DNA of 11,848 bases from Chloroflexota bacterium (GTDB taxonomy: Bacteria > Chloroflexota > UBA6077): positions 1 through 11,848 of the forward strand of contig JAJYNT010000242.1 of the NCBI GenBank assembly GCA_021786215.1, written 5' to 3'. The position numbers were made by a program, and so were the translations under genes. Under the pieces are notes generated by a model. It did not search any database. It was not told the DNA's origin and saw only the letters and a program-made list of their open reading frames with translations. This document shows, piece after piece, positions 1-6,746 of the stretch; the stretch's first letter is position 1, and the number at the start of each line of letters is the position of its first letter.

Positions 1-254
1 ATGTCCACAGGGATGCCGCGGCCGTTGTCCTCCACGCTCACCTTGCCGTCGGCGTGGAGGGCCACCTCGATGTTGTCGCAATAGCCCCCAAGCGCCTCGT
101 CCACGCTGTTGTCCACCACCTCGTACACCAGGTGGTGAAGACCCCGGTAATCGGTGCTGCCGATGTACATACCGGGGCGGCGGCGGACGGCCTCGAGGCC
201 TTCCAGCACCTGTATGTCGGAGCCGCTGTAGCTTGTCTTAATTTCACTGATCAT
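1..254 (-). CDS. gyrB: DNA gyrase subunit B, N-terminal fragment (window-edge truncated)
   Basis: This is the first 84 codons of the B subunit of a type IIA topoisomerase, the cytoplasmic GHKL-type ATPase that drives DNA strand passage with the A subunit. It reads from the ATG at 254-252 to the left edge of the window. Visible hallmarks are [18 protein letters not shown] (residues 15-32), the ATPase motif [11 protein letters not shown] with the catalytic-type Glu45 and Mg-binding-type Asn49, and [10 protein letters not shown] (75-84) with the adenine-contacting Asp76. All are standard for GyrB/ParE. The leader upstream has no convincing Shine-Dalgarno, but the ATG matches the usual family N-terminus. 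GyrB and ParE cannot be separated with certainty from this part alone; GyrB is the default when a genome has a single such enzyme. No dnaA, dnaN, recF or gyrA lies next to it in the window. It follows the membrane-protein gene on the same strand after a 98-base gap. Confidence 0.9.
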   Translation of the reverse strand, partial: MISEIKTSYSGSDIQVLEGLEAVRRRPGMYIGSTDYRGLHHLVYEVVDNSVDEALGGYCDNIEVALHADGKVSVEDNGRGIPVD

Positions 255-289
255 GTTTGCCAAGACCCAATCAGGGGCCGGGACCAGTT

Positions 290-342
290 CCGAGGGCTGA
301 GGACTGAGGAGCGAGAGCGCGTGTTGCCTTCTCAGCCCTCGG
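290..342. repeat. 12-bp perfect inverted repeat in the gyrB upstream gap
   Basis: The arm CCGAGGGCTGAG at 290-301 is exactly complementary to CTCAGCCCTCGG at 331-342, with a 29-nt loop. It lies between the end of the membrane-protein gene and the gyrB start. It could fold in the transcript and act as a weak terminator or attenuator, but no U-tract follows it on the minus strand. It is partly built from the heptamer repeat at 292-319, so the symmetry may be a by-product of repeats lying in opposite orientation. Confidence 0.55.
292..319. repeat. Degenerate heptamer tandem repeat (four units)
   Basis: Four consecutive 7-base units run GAGGGCT, GAGGACT, GAGGAGC, GAGAGCG. The period of seven and the GAG start are shared with the array at 6504-6545 (GAGTGCT units), so this looks like one dispersed repeat family. 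Related pieces (CTGAGGG, CCGAGGG on the minus strand) continue to about 357. Short heptameric tandem repeats in intergenic DNA are known from cyanobacteria (STRR sequences); any relation to those is analogy only. Confidence 0.55.
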
Positions 343-352
343 TCTTGAACCC

Positions 353-1336
353 TCAGTTCTTGGCTGGATCCCTGACCACTATCATGCGATTGTTGAGCGC
401 AAGGAACCGGTCACGATAAAAGGTCATGCTTGCCACGGCAAGACCGGTAGATATGTAGGCGTTGCCGAGAATCCCGATGGCTGTACCTACCACGTTCTGG
501 GCCAGGGCATCCCATACCACGGGCATCCCCAGCGTGATGATCCAAATCAGTATCACCAATCCCAGCGTGGACCCGAGATTGGACTTCACCACGGCAACGC
601 TGTTGCGGACCGCCTGGATGGGTCCGGCGTCGCTGATCACCATGGCGTCCACCACGAAAAACAGGTAGAACAGTACCCACATGCCGGCCACCCAGAAGAA
701 GGCAAAGACCGAGCCCTCCAGGGAGCTATTGGCCGAGCCAGCCAACGCTGCCAACAGGGTCACGGGCACTGCCAGCAGCAACCCAACCCCCAGGACCAAC
801 AGCAGGAAGAGCAGCAATCGTCCCCAGGTACGCCACACCCTTCCCAACATGGCGCCGGCGCTCTCGTTGATCCCGCGGACCGGTCCGCCGACGGACACAT
901 AGTACACCGAAGCCAGCCAGAGACCGACAACGGGCAGCAGCAGAATGAGTAGCAGGGTGATCGATGGGTCAGACAGGGTGACGACCGGGCCTATACCCTC
1001 TCGACCGGACATCAAGCTCGGGATGCCTGGAAGGTTGATGGTCAGCAGAGAGAACAGGTTGAAGCTGTTCCCCGCTCGCAGCAACCAATCCTTGTAATTC
1101 TGGTAGTTCTGCAACATCTCAGCGGTCAGGCCGGCAGGAGCCGCGATACTACCCACGGTCCTCTCGATCAGCGGCGCCAAAGAGAGATGAGGGCCTAGCC
1201 AGAAGAAGAGATCCACCAGGACTGGAACGGCAATGATCCAGGGATGCCTGTTAACAGTGTTATATCCGGCGGAAAGGGTGTCTATAACACCCGTTGAACC
1301 GCGCTCTTTGTCTCTTGCAACGCTTGGTTCGCTCAC
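353..1336 (-). CDS. Six-helix integral membrane protein, function unknown
   Basis: This is a 327-residue protein with about six predicted transmembrane segments, at roughly residues 32-50, 124-148, 172-199, 208-230, 255-274 and 281-306. A polar stretch of about 70 residues between the first two probably lies outside the membrane. The segment around 230-268 (acidic residue, [16 protein letters not shown], then a hydrophobic helix) resembles the repeated pattern of the broad YciC/DUF975-like membrane families, but the match is only stylistic. No catalytic motif, transporter signature or signal peptide is visible. The start is GTG at 1336; an ATG four bases upstream is out of frame. No Shine-Dalgarno precedes it, and an extended -10 box places a transcript start at or next to the GTG. 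It lies between the binding-protein gene (109-base gap) and gyrB on the same strand. A role cannot be assigned. Confidence 0.85.
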   Translation of the reverse strand: MSEPSVARDKERGSTGVIDTLSAGYNTVNRHPWIIAVPVLVDLFFWLGPHLSLAPLIERTVGSIAAPAGLTAEMLQNYQNYKDWLLRAGNSFNLFSLLTINLPGIPSLMSGREGIGPVVTLSDPSITLLLILLLPVVGLWLASVYYVSVGGPVRGINESAGAMLGRVWRTWGRLLLFLLLVLGVGLLLAVPVTLLAALAGSANSSLEGSVFAFFWVAGMWVLFYLFFVVDAMVISDAGPIQAVRNSVAVVKSNLGSTLGLVILIWIITLGMPVVWDALAQNVVGTAIGILGNAYISTGLAVASMTFYRDRFLALNNRMIVVRDPAKN

Positions 1337-1342
1337 ACATCA

Positions 1343-1351
1343 ATTTTACCA
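1343..1351 (-). promoter_or_regulatory. Candidate extended -10 promoter for the membrane-protein gene
   Basis: Read on the minus strand, TGG-TAAAAT (1351-1343) matches an extended -10 element (TGn plus a five-of-six TATAAT match). Counting seven bases downstream of the hexamer puts the transcription start on base 1336, the first base of the GTG start codon, which would give a leaderless mRNA. There is no good -35 box at the standard distance; a TTGAGA lies too close. This is inferred from sequence only. Confidence 0.35.
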
Positions 1352-1445
1352 CACTTGGCTCTCAAGCAGTAGTGAGGAAGGAAGTAGAACAGTGTGGAAC
1401 ATCATCCGGCTCGCGGTCGCCCTCTCAGGCGCACCCAACCGGGGT

Positions 1446-3182
1446 CTAGCTGTTCGTCTTGCCCGGGGGGAAGTACACCCGGCCATCGGTGTCCCACTCG
1501 TAGCCCGCGTCCTTCAGGATCTGGCGTGACTTGTCCATGTTGAAGCCGATCTCTTCTACATTCGGGTTGTGCCAGAACTCGTTGGCGGGCGCGATCATGG
1601 AGTGGGTGATCTCGCCGTGGCCCTCCAACAGTTGGTCGATGATCAGCTGCTTCGGTATCGCGTGGGCCAGGGCCTTCCGAATGGCCATGTCGTCGAAGGG
1701 CTTGCGCCGCATGTTGTAGTTGATATGGTAGTAGCCGTGATCTCTCACCTCCGCTACCTTCACGTGAGGCGCGGATTGCTGTAGCTGGCGCATCTGCCGC
1801 GGTTCGATCCACCAGCCGCCGAAGTCGACGTTGCCGGTCTGAACGCCGGTGATCATTTCCTGCACGCTGGCGTAAGGGACCTTGACGATCGCGTCGATGG
1901 CTGGCTTCATGAAGTGGTCGTCATTGCGGCTTAACCCCATCTCCTCGTTTCGTCGCCAGTAGTCAATCTTGAACATCCCGCTGCCGATGGGCTGGGTGTT
2001 GGGGTAGTCCTGGACCATAATGAGGCCGGCCTTCTCGGGGATGCCCTCCCAGATGTGCTTGGGAAGGATGAATACCCGGTCGAGGCAGTCGGTGAGAAAG
2101 GATGCGTAGGGCCGCTTTAACTCGAAGCTCACGGTACGGTCGTTGACGACGTCGACCTGCTTGATCGGCTCCACGATCCCCATGTAGTAGCCGGACTTCA
2201 CCCTCGCCGGATACTCGAATGAGAACTTCACGTCGTCCACCGTGACCGGCCGGCCATCGTGAAACTTCATTCCGGAGCGGATGGTCACTTCGATGTCGGT
2301 GTCGTCGATGGTCTTGATATCGTCGGCGGCCCACTTCTGAGGGGCGCCTTTGGAGTCGATCTGGACCAGTCGGTCGTAGATCAGCCTCATGGTCTGGAAG
2401 TCGTGGTTCGCTTCGGCCGCCATCGGATTGAGGGTCGTGACGTCGCCAGGATAACCCCATTTCAGCGTCTTGCGGCTGGTCTTCGGCTTGATGTTGACGA
2501 AGTTCCAGAGGGAGTTGAGGCCCTCACCCATCATCGGCGACCAGCCTTCCCAGTTCTGATCGTTGTAGGGCATCAGCTGGTTGCGGGTGGCGATGGGGGT
2601 GTGAGGCTGGTCTTGGGCGAAGATCTCCTGGCACTTGAAGACGGCCTGCTTGCGCGCCTCCTGATCCATGGAGCCGCGTTGGAGTCCGGCGTACCTGTCG
2701 TATTCCGAGCTCTGATAGCCGTTCTGGTTCTGCTGCCCCTTGCCCGTCTGGGAGGAGTGGAGCACCATGTAGCAGAAGAAGTCGGGATCGATCCGCTCCG
2801 CCTGCCCCGCCCAGTTCAGGGTGAAGGTGTCGTAGTCGTGATCGATGAGGCAGCTCTGCACGATGCGCGACCATTCCATGGAGGTGACCTTCACCCCAAA
2901 GCCCAGCTTCTTCCAGTTGCCGGCCACCATGAGGCCGAATTCGTAGCGAATCGGATCGTAATCGGCGGTGGTGACAACCAGCTCCAGGTCGCGGATCTTC
3001 CGCTTTGCCGGCAGAGCCTTGCCGGCTGTCAGGTTCGGGAGGGTGACGCCGAAGGCTGACCGGTTGGTTGAGTTGCTGGAGCAGCCCGCGATCAGACCGG
3101 CGAAAGAGCTCGCCACGCCGAGAATGGCACCAAGCTTGAGGAAAGCCCGCCGGCTTAGCGACCGGTGGGTGGGAGCATCCAA
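1446..3182 (-). CDS. Tat-exported family 5 ABC substrate-binding lipoprotein, circularly permuted
   Basis: This 578-residue extracellular solute-binding protein belongs to family 5 (DppA/OppA/NikA type), which captures peptides, nickel chelates or similar solutes for an ABC importer. The N-terminus carries a twin-arginine motif (SRRAFLK, residues 10-16), a hydrophobic stretch and a lipobox ending at Cys34 (IAGC). The body is in swapped order. Residues about 66-234 correspond to the usual C-terminal part (LELVVTTADYDP, LGFGVKV, EWSRIV, DYDTFTLNWAG, the DQPHTPI region). Residues 239-578 correspond to the usual N-terminal part: the first strand LKWGYPGDVTTLNP, the signature FHDGRPVTVDDVKFSFE at 307-323, GSGMFKIDYW, and the helix SRQILKDAGY that normally precedes the C-terminal part. 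It ends at GKTNS, where the canonical protein would continue into residue 66. The only near start is TTG at 3182. No permease or ATPase gene is adjacent, and the substrate is unknown. Confidence 0.92.
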   Translation of the reverse strand: MDAPTHRSLSRRAFLKLGAILGVASSFAGLIAGCSSNSTNRSAFGVTLPNLTAGKALPAKRKIRDLELVVTTADYDPIRYEFGLMVAGNWKKLGFGVKVTSMEWSRIVQSCLIDHDYDTFTLNWAGQAERIDPDFFCYMVLHSSQTGKGQQNQNGYQSSEYDRYAGLQRGSMDQEARKQAVFKCQEIFAQDQPHTPIATRNQLMPYNDQNWEGWSPMMGEGLNSLWNFVNIKPKTSRKTLKWGYPGDVTTLNPMAAEANHDFQTMRLIYDRLVQIDSKGAPQKWAADDIKTIDDTDIEVTIRSGMKFHDGRPVTVDDVKFSFEYPARVKSGYYMGIVEPIKQVDVVNDRTVSFELKRPYASFLTDCLDRVFILPKHIWEGIPEKAGLIMVQDYPNTQPIGSGMFKIDYWRRNEEMGLSRNDDHFMKPAIDAIVKVPYASVQEMITGVQTGNVDFGGWWIEPRQMRQLQQSAPHVKVAEVRDHGYYHINYNMRRKPFDDMAIRKALAHAIPKQLIIDQLLEGHGEITHSMIAPANEFWHNPNVEEIGFNMDKSRQILKDAGYEWDTDGRVYFPPGKTNS

Positions 3183-3188
3183 CTCCTC
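3183..3188 (-). promoter_or_regulatory. Shine-Dalgarno-like GAGGAG abutting the TTG start of the binding-protein gene
   Basis: On the minus strand GAGGAG (3188-3183) directly touches the TTG start codon at 3182, leaving no spacer. The reading frame is open upstream as far as the stop at 3242-3240, but contains no ATG, GTG or other TTG there. No in-frame ATG lies between this TTG and the Tat motif. A second strong purine tract (GAGGAGAAG, about 3242-3234) lies further upstream with no standard start codon behind it. The exact initiation codon is therefore unsettled, although the Tat signal shows that the N-terminus is close to complete. Confidence 0.35.
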
Positions 3189-3258
3189 GTGATCCGGTGG
3201 ACTCTGGGGTGTATCGCTATCCGTGGTCGTGCTTCTCCTCTACCGCACCGTGGCCGCG

Positions 3259-3287
3259 ATTGTATGAGCTGCTCAACAGAGTGTCAA
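3259..3287 (-). promoter_or_regulatory. Sigma-70-type promoter of the substrate-binding protein gene
   Basis: On the minus strand a perfect -35 TTGACA (3287-3282) is followed by a 17-base spacer and a -10 TACAAT (3264-3259, five of six). This is nearly ideal housekeeping-type spacing and composition. The predicted transcript start is near 3252, giving a leader of about 70 nt before the TTG start at 3182. It stands out strongly in an otherwise GC-rich sequence. Confidence 0.75.
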
Positions 3288-3364
3288 GGCCGCTTGCCGG
3301 TACATTTTCCGCCCCCCGGGCGACTATGCTCTGTGAGTGGAGGATCGTTCTAGTACCTTATTCC

Positions 3365-3394
3365 TGTTGCCATGACTCGACGAATGCGGCAACA
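3365..3394. promoter_or_regulatory. 7-bp inverted repeat, possible operator in the divergent region
   Basis: TGTTGCC at 3365-3371 is exactly complementary to GGCAACA at 3388-3394, with a 16-base spacer, so the half-sites are 23 bases apart centre to centre (about two helical turns). The site lies about 115 bases upstream of the plus-strand gene's start at 3509. This geometry would suit a dimeric regulator, but no regulator gene is nearby and the repeat could be chance. The rest of the 3183-3508 gap holds the minus-strand promoter and no additional gene that I can support. I found no convincing plus-strand promoter. Confidence 0.3.
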
Positions 3395-3508
3395 TGGATT
3401 AAATAGATCATGATTGCTCCCGATCATTCAACCCGAACGAATTCAGCGCCGGTCGAAGCTCTTCATGGTATCGCTATTCGCCGCCCTGCGTGGCCACCGG
3501 AGGACACT

Positions 3509-6364
3509 ATGTGGACTCGTAGACGTTTTCTGAAGGCTCTCGGCGCACTGCCGCTCGCAGGATTTGCCGGGGCTATCCCGACTTTGTGGGGCGATCAACG
3601 GCTGACCCACGCTGCCGATGGGGATCTGACATTCAGCGACGGGGGACAGACCGACTTCGGGGACTGGCGAACCGATGTGGCGATATCGCCAGCTCTCTGG
3701 CAGCCTGGCACGATCGTCCACGTCGACCTGTTCCTACACCTCGCCCCCAGCTACATAGCCTCGATGGTGGGCGCGGGCTACGCGGTCGACACGGTGCTGA
3801 TGCTGGCTACCTCGGAGCGCTGCTTCGATCCGAGTGGGTGGCTGCGGTTGCCGGGGGACGAGAGGATGTCGACCCTGCTGACCCCCGCCGGTCTCGCGAT
3901 AGAGGGTGGAAACAGCGGAGCGATCAGCAAGAGCCTCGGTTCCCGATTCAGGAACCCCGTAGACCAATTGAAACGGGTTGCCGTCGCCGATCTGCAGAAG
4001 AGCGATTCCTCTCAGTACGCGCACTATGTTATGGATCTCCAGCTGCCGGCCGACACCCCGCCTGGGATCTACCGGCTTCGCTTCGATTTCGGAGTGGTGG
4101 CGAGCAGGCGCTATTACAGTCTGAACGCCGAGGGCTTCGCCAACCGCCCGAGGTTCCCCGCTGGCAAATCGATGGTCTACTCGCCCCCAATACCCTGCAA
4201 CGGCCTGGACCAGAACGGGAATCCCGTGGACGCCACCCAGGTCTCGCGTCGACTGTACTGGGTGCTGCTGGGCCAGTACAACTCCAACGGATACAGCGGG
4301 GTGGTGGCGGACGAGGATCAGGGTCACTTTGCGCTGTCGGACAGGAACATCATCCCCGACGAGGTGATACTTCCCCTTTACGACGGCGGGGGCAACAGGT
4401 TGAGTTACAGCCTCGAGCCCGATTTTCGGGCCGACGTCATCGACGAACTGCGCAACATCCCCTGGAACTTCTCATCCGGCGAGCTGTCCATCCAGGTGAC
4501 CGACCCGTCGGGCGAGACAACCGACCTTGGCACCCTCCCATTCCTGGACAAGAAGGGGCATAACCCCACCACCAGGAACCCCAAGTTCACCTCCTGGAAG
4601 CCCACCGGGTATGGGCGTTACACGGTGGTCGCGAAGGGGTGGATCGCCGATCGCTGGGGCAACAGATATCAGGGCGGAGGCAGCTATCACTTCTGGATCG
4701 CCAAGCGGATGACGATGGCCACGGCCACCTTCCAGGGTCAGGCCTACCCCGTCGGCACCAAGTATGGCCGAGATATCGGCTTCGCCCCGACAGTGCCTGC
4801 CGACGTCACCATCACGGCAACCCTCTACCCCAATTCGAGTTCGGAGCCTTCTGCAGTGAAGACTTTGACGTACAGCGGCAAGGCAACTCCGGGCGGCATT
4901 TTCGGGGTCGCTCAGGGGATGAAACCGTTCACCCTGGACACGCCGGGGGAGTACCATGCCCACACCCTGGCCACCTACACAGATGCGGATAACCACCTGT
5001 GGGTCTGCAGCATGCGTCACGCCGGTGTCGTTTACCCTCCGGATAGCAATCTGATTGCCCACGGCAAGATGGTGAAGGTTGGGAATGCCCTGGTGGAGCG
5101 GGGTGACACCAATATCGAGGGTTTCGTGCAGCCGAACGACGGCTTCCGCAACCTGGACCACATCAATTTCCCCTACAACGCAGGCGACCTGCTGCTGATC
5201 GCCAGCGAGGGGGATGGGGCCAACAAGATCGAGCCGGTGATGACCTACGAGATCAAGGACAGCGGGCAGAAATACGATCCCAGATTGCAGCCGATCGGCA
5301 ACACAAACGTGCGGATCGTCACCTCCAACGGGATGTCGCCGCACCTCTACCCGGAGTACATCACCGACCTGGCCTACTACTATGGAGCAGGACCCCGACC
5401 CGGCTTCATGTCGCGATTCCTGGTGGGGGAGGATGGGGTGCGCGCCCCCTACTGGCCCACCAGCGCCACGAACTTCGGCGGGCAGTTCGGCACCACCGCC
5501 AATGGGGACATGCCCGGCACCATATATCGGCTACTGGGCGGGGTGGTGTTGCGGCCCAAGGAACAGACCCCGCTCTACGCCGGATACATCGCCTCGGCCT
5601 TCATCTTGCCGAAAGGCAGCAACAACAACCGGGTCATAGCGCCCGGCTCCGAGGATCTGCTGGGGGCCGACGGGCAGCGCTTCCGAGTCTTCCTGGTGTC
5701 GCTACGACCCGGCATGGTGTACGAGCCGGGGACGGCATTCGCACCGGTCTTCCAGATCGATCCGATACTGCCTATCCACATCCACTGTGCCCTCAAGGAC
5801 CCCGATGGCAACGTGGTGAAGGAGTGGGACGGCAATGGTGATGGCTTCGGCTACTTCGTGGGGGCCGACAGGGTCACCCTGGACCGTCCGGGTCTCTGGA
5901 TCTACACGGTGCAGTCGGACTGGCAGGGATATCCGGGTCACGTGCCGGGGCTGCCGGATGAGGGCGGCCACATCTACGTGATCGACAAGCCGCAGCCGGC
6001 CGGAAGGGCCGGATTGAAGCTGGCGCTCAAGAACCAGCAGAGCTTCAAGGTGGAGGACGGACTCACCATAGACGGTTTCAGCAACGCGGACGAGGTCTAC
6101 TTCGCGGCGGTGACCCCGGGCTGCGTCGTCGATCAGGGGCAGCTCTCGGTGGATGGCGGCCGCTTCGTGTACAAGTTCGATCCCGCCGCGATCCACCAGC
6201 GGGTGCCGATCTACGACACGCAGAACCTACGTAACGGCAAGTTGGAGTTGGGAAGGATCATCCACCTGACCTTCTTCGCTCGGCAGAAGGCGGCGGACGG
6301 CACCCCGTACTACGCCTTCGCCAGGGTCATCTTCCGGGGGAATAGCGCGATATACAGTAGTTAG
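3509..6364 (+). CDS. Large Tat-exported beta-rich protein, family not recognised
   Basis: This 951-residue protein has a clear twin-arginine signal (TRRRFLKAL, residues 3-11), a hydrophobic stretch to about 22 and probable processing near residues 22-35 (for example after LTHA). There is no lipobox. I chose ATG 3509 because GGAGG (3499-3503) lies five bases upstream and the Tat motif follows at once; an in-frame ATG at 3410 would bury the signal behind 33 residues. The mature part is rich in beta-strand patterns and aromatic-glycine turns. It shows a recurring PG-x-(Y/W) hairpin: TPPGIYRLRF (182-191), TGYGRYTVV (366-374), DTPGEYHAHT (477-486) and DRPGLWIYTV (792-801). The second to fourth copies are followed by a further strand (HFWIA, MRHAGVVY, GHIYVID). 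Stacked Ig/FN3-like sandwiches are therefore likely. A distinct central part (about 515-735) includes GTIYRLLGGVVLRP. No catalytic motif or C-terminal anchor is visible. It is probably a periplasmic or secreted binding, adhesion or enzyme-scaffold protein; the function is unknown. Confidence 0.88.
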   Translation: MWTRRRFLKALGALPLAGFAGAIPTLWGDQRLTHAADGDLTFSDGGQTDFGDWRTDVAISPALWQPGTIVHVDLFLHLAPSYIASMVGAGYAVDTVLMLATSERCFDPSGWLRLPGDERMSTLLTPAGLAIEGGNSGAISKSLGSRFRNPVDQLKRVAVADLQKSDSSQYAHYVMDLQLPADTPPGIYRLRFDFGVVASRRYYSLNAEGFANRPRFPAGKSMVYSPPIPCNGLDQNGNPVDATQVSRRLYWVLLGQYNSNGYSGVVADEDQGHFALSDRNIIPDEVILPLYDGGGNRLSYSLEPDFRADVIDELRNIPWNFSSGELSIQVTDPSGETTDLGTLPFLDKKGHNPTTRNPKFTSWKPTGYGRYTVVAKGWIADRWGNRYQGGGSYHFWIAKRMTMATATFQGQAYPVGTKYGRDIGFAPTVPADVTITATLYPNSSSEPSAVKTLTYSGKATPGGIFGVAQGMKPFTLDTPGEYHAHTLATYTDADNHLWVCSMRHAGVVYPPDSNLIAHGKMVKVGNALVERGDTNIEGFVQPNDGFRNLDHINFPYNAGDLLLIASEGDGANKIEPVMTYEIKDSGQKYDPRLQPIGNTNVRIVTSNGMSPHLYPEYITDLAYYYGAGPRPGFMSRFLVGEDGVRAPYWPTSATNFGGQFGTTANGDMPGTIYRLLGGVVLRPKEQTPLYAGYIASAFILPKGSNNNRVIAPGSEDLLGADGQRFRVFLVSLRPGMVYEPGTAFAPVFQIDPILPIHIHCALKDPDGNVVKEWDGNGDGFGYFVGADRVTLDRPGLWIYTVQSDWQGYPGHVPGLPDEGGHIYVIDKPQPAGRAGLKLALKNQQSFKVEDGLTIDGFSNADEVYFAAVTPGCVVDQGQLSVDGGRFVYKFDPAAIHQRVPIYDTQNLRNGKLELGRIIHLTFFARQKAADGTPYYAFARVIFRGNSAIYSS

Positions 6365-6388
6365 CCCTCCGCCACACTGGTTTCGATG

Positions 6389-6466
6389 TGTAGGGCGGGG
6401 CGCTCTGCCCCGCCGCCCGGTGATCAGGCGGGGAGGGGGCGGCGGCGCACAGGGCGCCGCCCTACA
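6389..6466. repeat. BIME-like pair of inverted REP hairpins beginning with GTAG
   Basis: The ends TGTAGGGCGG (6389-6398) and CCGCCCTACA (6457-6466) are perfect inverted repeats. Inside each end is a hairpin. GGCGGGGC (6394-6401) pairs with GCCCCGCC (6407-6414) over a 5-nt loop. GGCGGCGC (6441-6448) pairs with GCGCCGCC (6454-6461), also over a 5-nt loop. A GTAG tetranucleotide next to a GC-rich hairpin is the known hallmark of REP elements mobilised by Y1 RAYT (TnpA-REP) transposases, and two in opposite orientation form a BIME. It starts 25 bases after the large exported-protein gene ends and may also cap that transcript, although no U-tract follows. Confidence 0.65.
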
Positions 6467-6503
6467 TTTCAGGATCACTGTGGCGGTGTACTACCCCTTA
6501 ACC

Positions 6504-6545
6504 GAGTGCTGAGTGCTGGGTTCTAGGCGGTGAGCGCTGGGAGCG
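6504..6545. repeat. Heptamer tandem repeat (six units)
   Basis: Six consecutive 7-base units run GAGTGCT, GAGTGCT, GGGTTCT, AGGCGGT, GAGCGCT, GGGAGCG. The first two are identical and the others diverge from them. The period and the consensus GAGNNCT match the array at 292-319. The last two units run into the palindromic element at 6536-6612, so the two repeat types are interlocked. Confidence 0.55.
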
Positions 6546-6612
6546 CCACGTCTCGCCCGCCTAGCGTTGCCGGCCAAAGGCCGGCTGCGGGCCGGAGGCC
6601 CGCGCTCCCAGC
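6536..6612. repeat. Second palindromic REP-like element with two nested hairpins
   Basis: An outer inverted repeat, GCTGGGAGCGC (6536-6546) with GCGCTCCCAGC (6602-6612), is perfect over 11 bp. Inside it lie two compact hairpins: GCCGGCC-AAA-GGCCGGC (6569-6585) and GCGGGCC-GGA-GGCCCGC (6587-6603). Reading the minus strand from 6612 gives GGAG followed closely by a GC-rich hairpin, and GGAG is the alternative REP tetranucleotide. Sequence and loop size differ from the element at 6389-6466, so this is a different repeat family. The remaining gap to 6746 contains no gene or clear promoter that I can support. Confidence 0.6.
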
Positions 6613-6746
6613 AGTAGCTCTCTCGTTTCGTTGCACAAGGAGGGGCAGCTAGAGATCGCACCCGGCTTCATGTTTCGATTCGGGTGTGGATGGTGGGAAT
6701 GACCTTTGCGTGAAGGAGTTGGATCCGAAGGCTGAGGTCTACATAG

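Noticed and set aside
2259..3059. 266-residue plus-strand open frame
   Set aside because: It lies antisense within the substrate-binding protein gene, with the low-complexity His/Val/Gly-rich composition typical of shadow frames in GC-rich DNA.
3410..3508. 33-residue N-terminal extension of the large exported protein from ATG 3410
   Set aside because: There is no ribosome site at 3410, whereas GGAGG precedes ATG 3509 and the Tat motif must be near the N-terminus.
4472..5344. 290-residue minus-strand open frame
   Set aside because: It is a shadow of the large exported-protein gene, with no ribosome site or recognisable motif.
6389..6612. Palindromes as intrinsic terminators
   Set aside because: No U-tract follows any of the hairpins on either strand, and paired inverted units with conserved end bases fit a repeat element better. 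A termination role is still possible.
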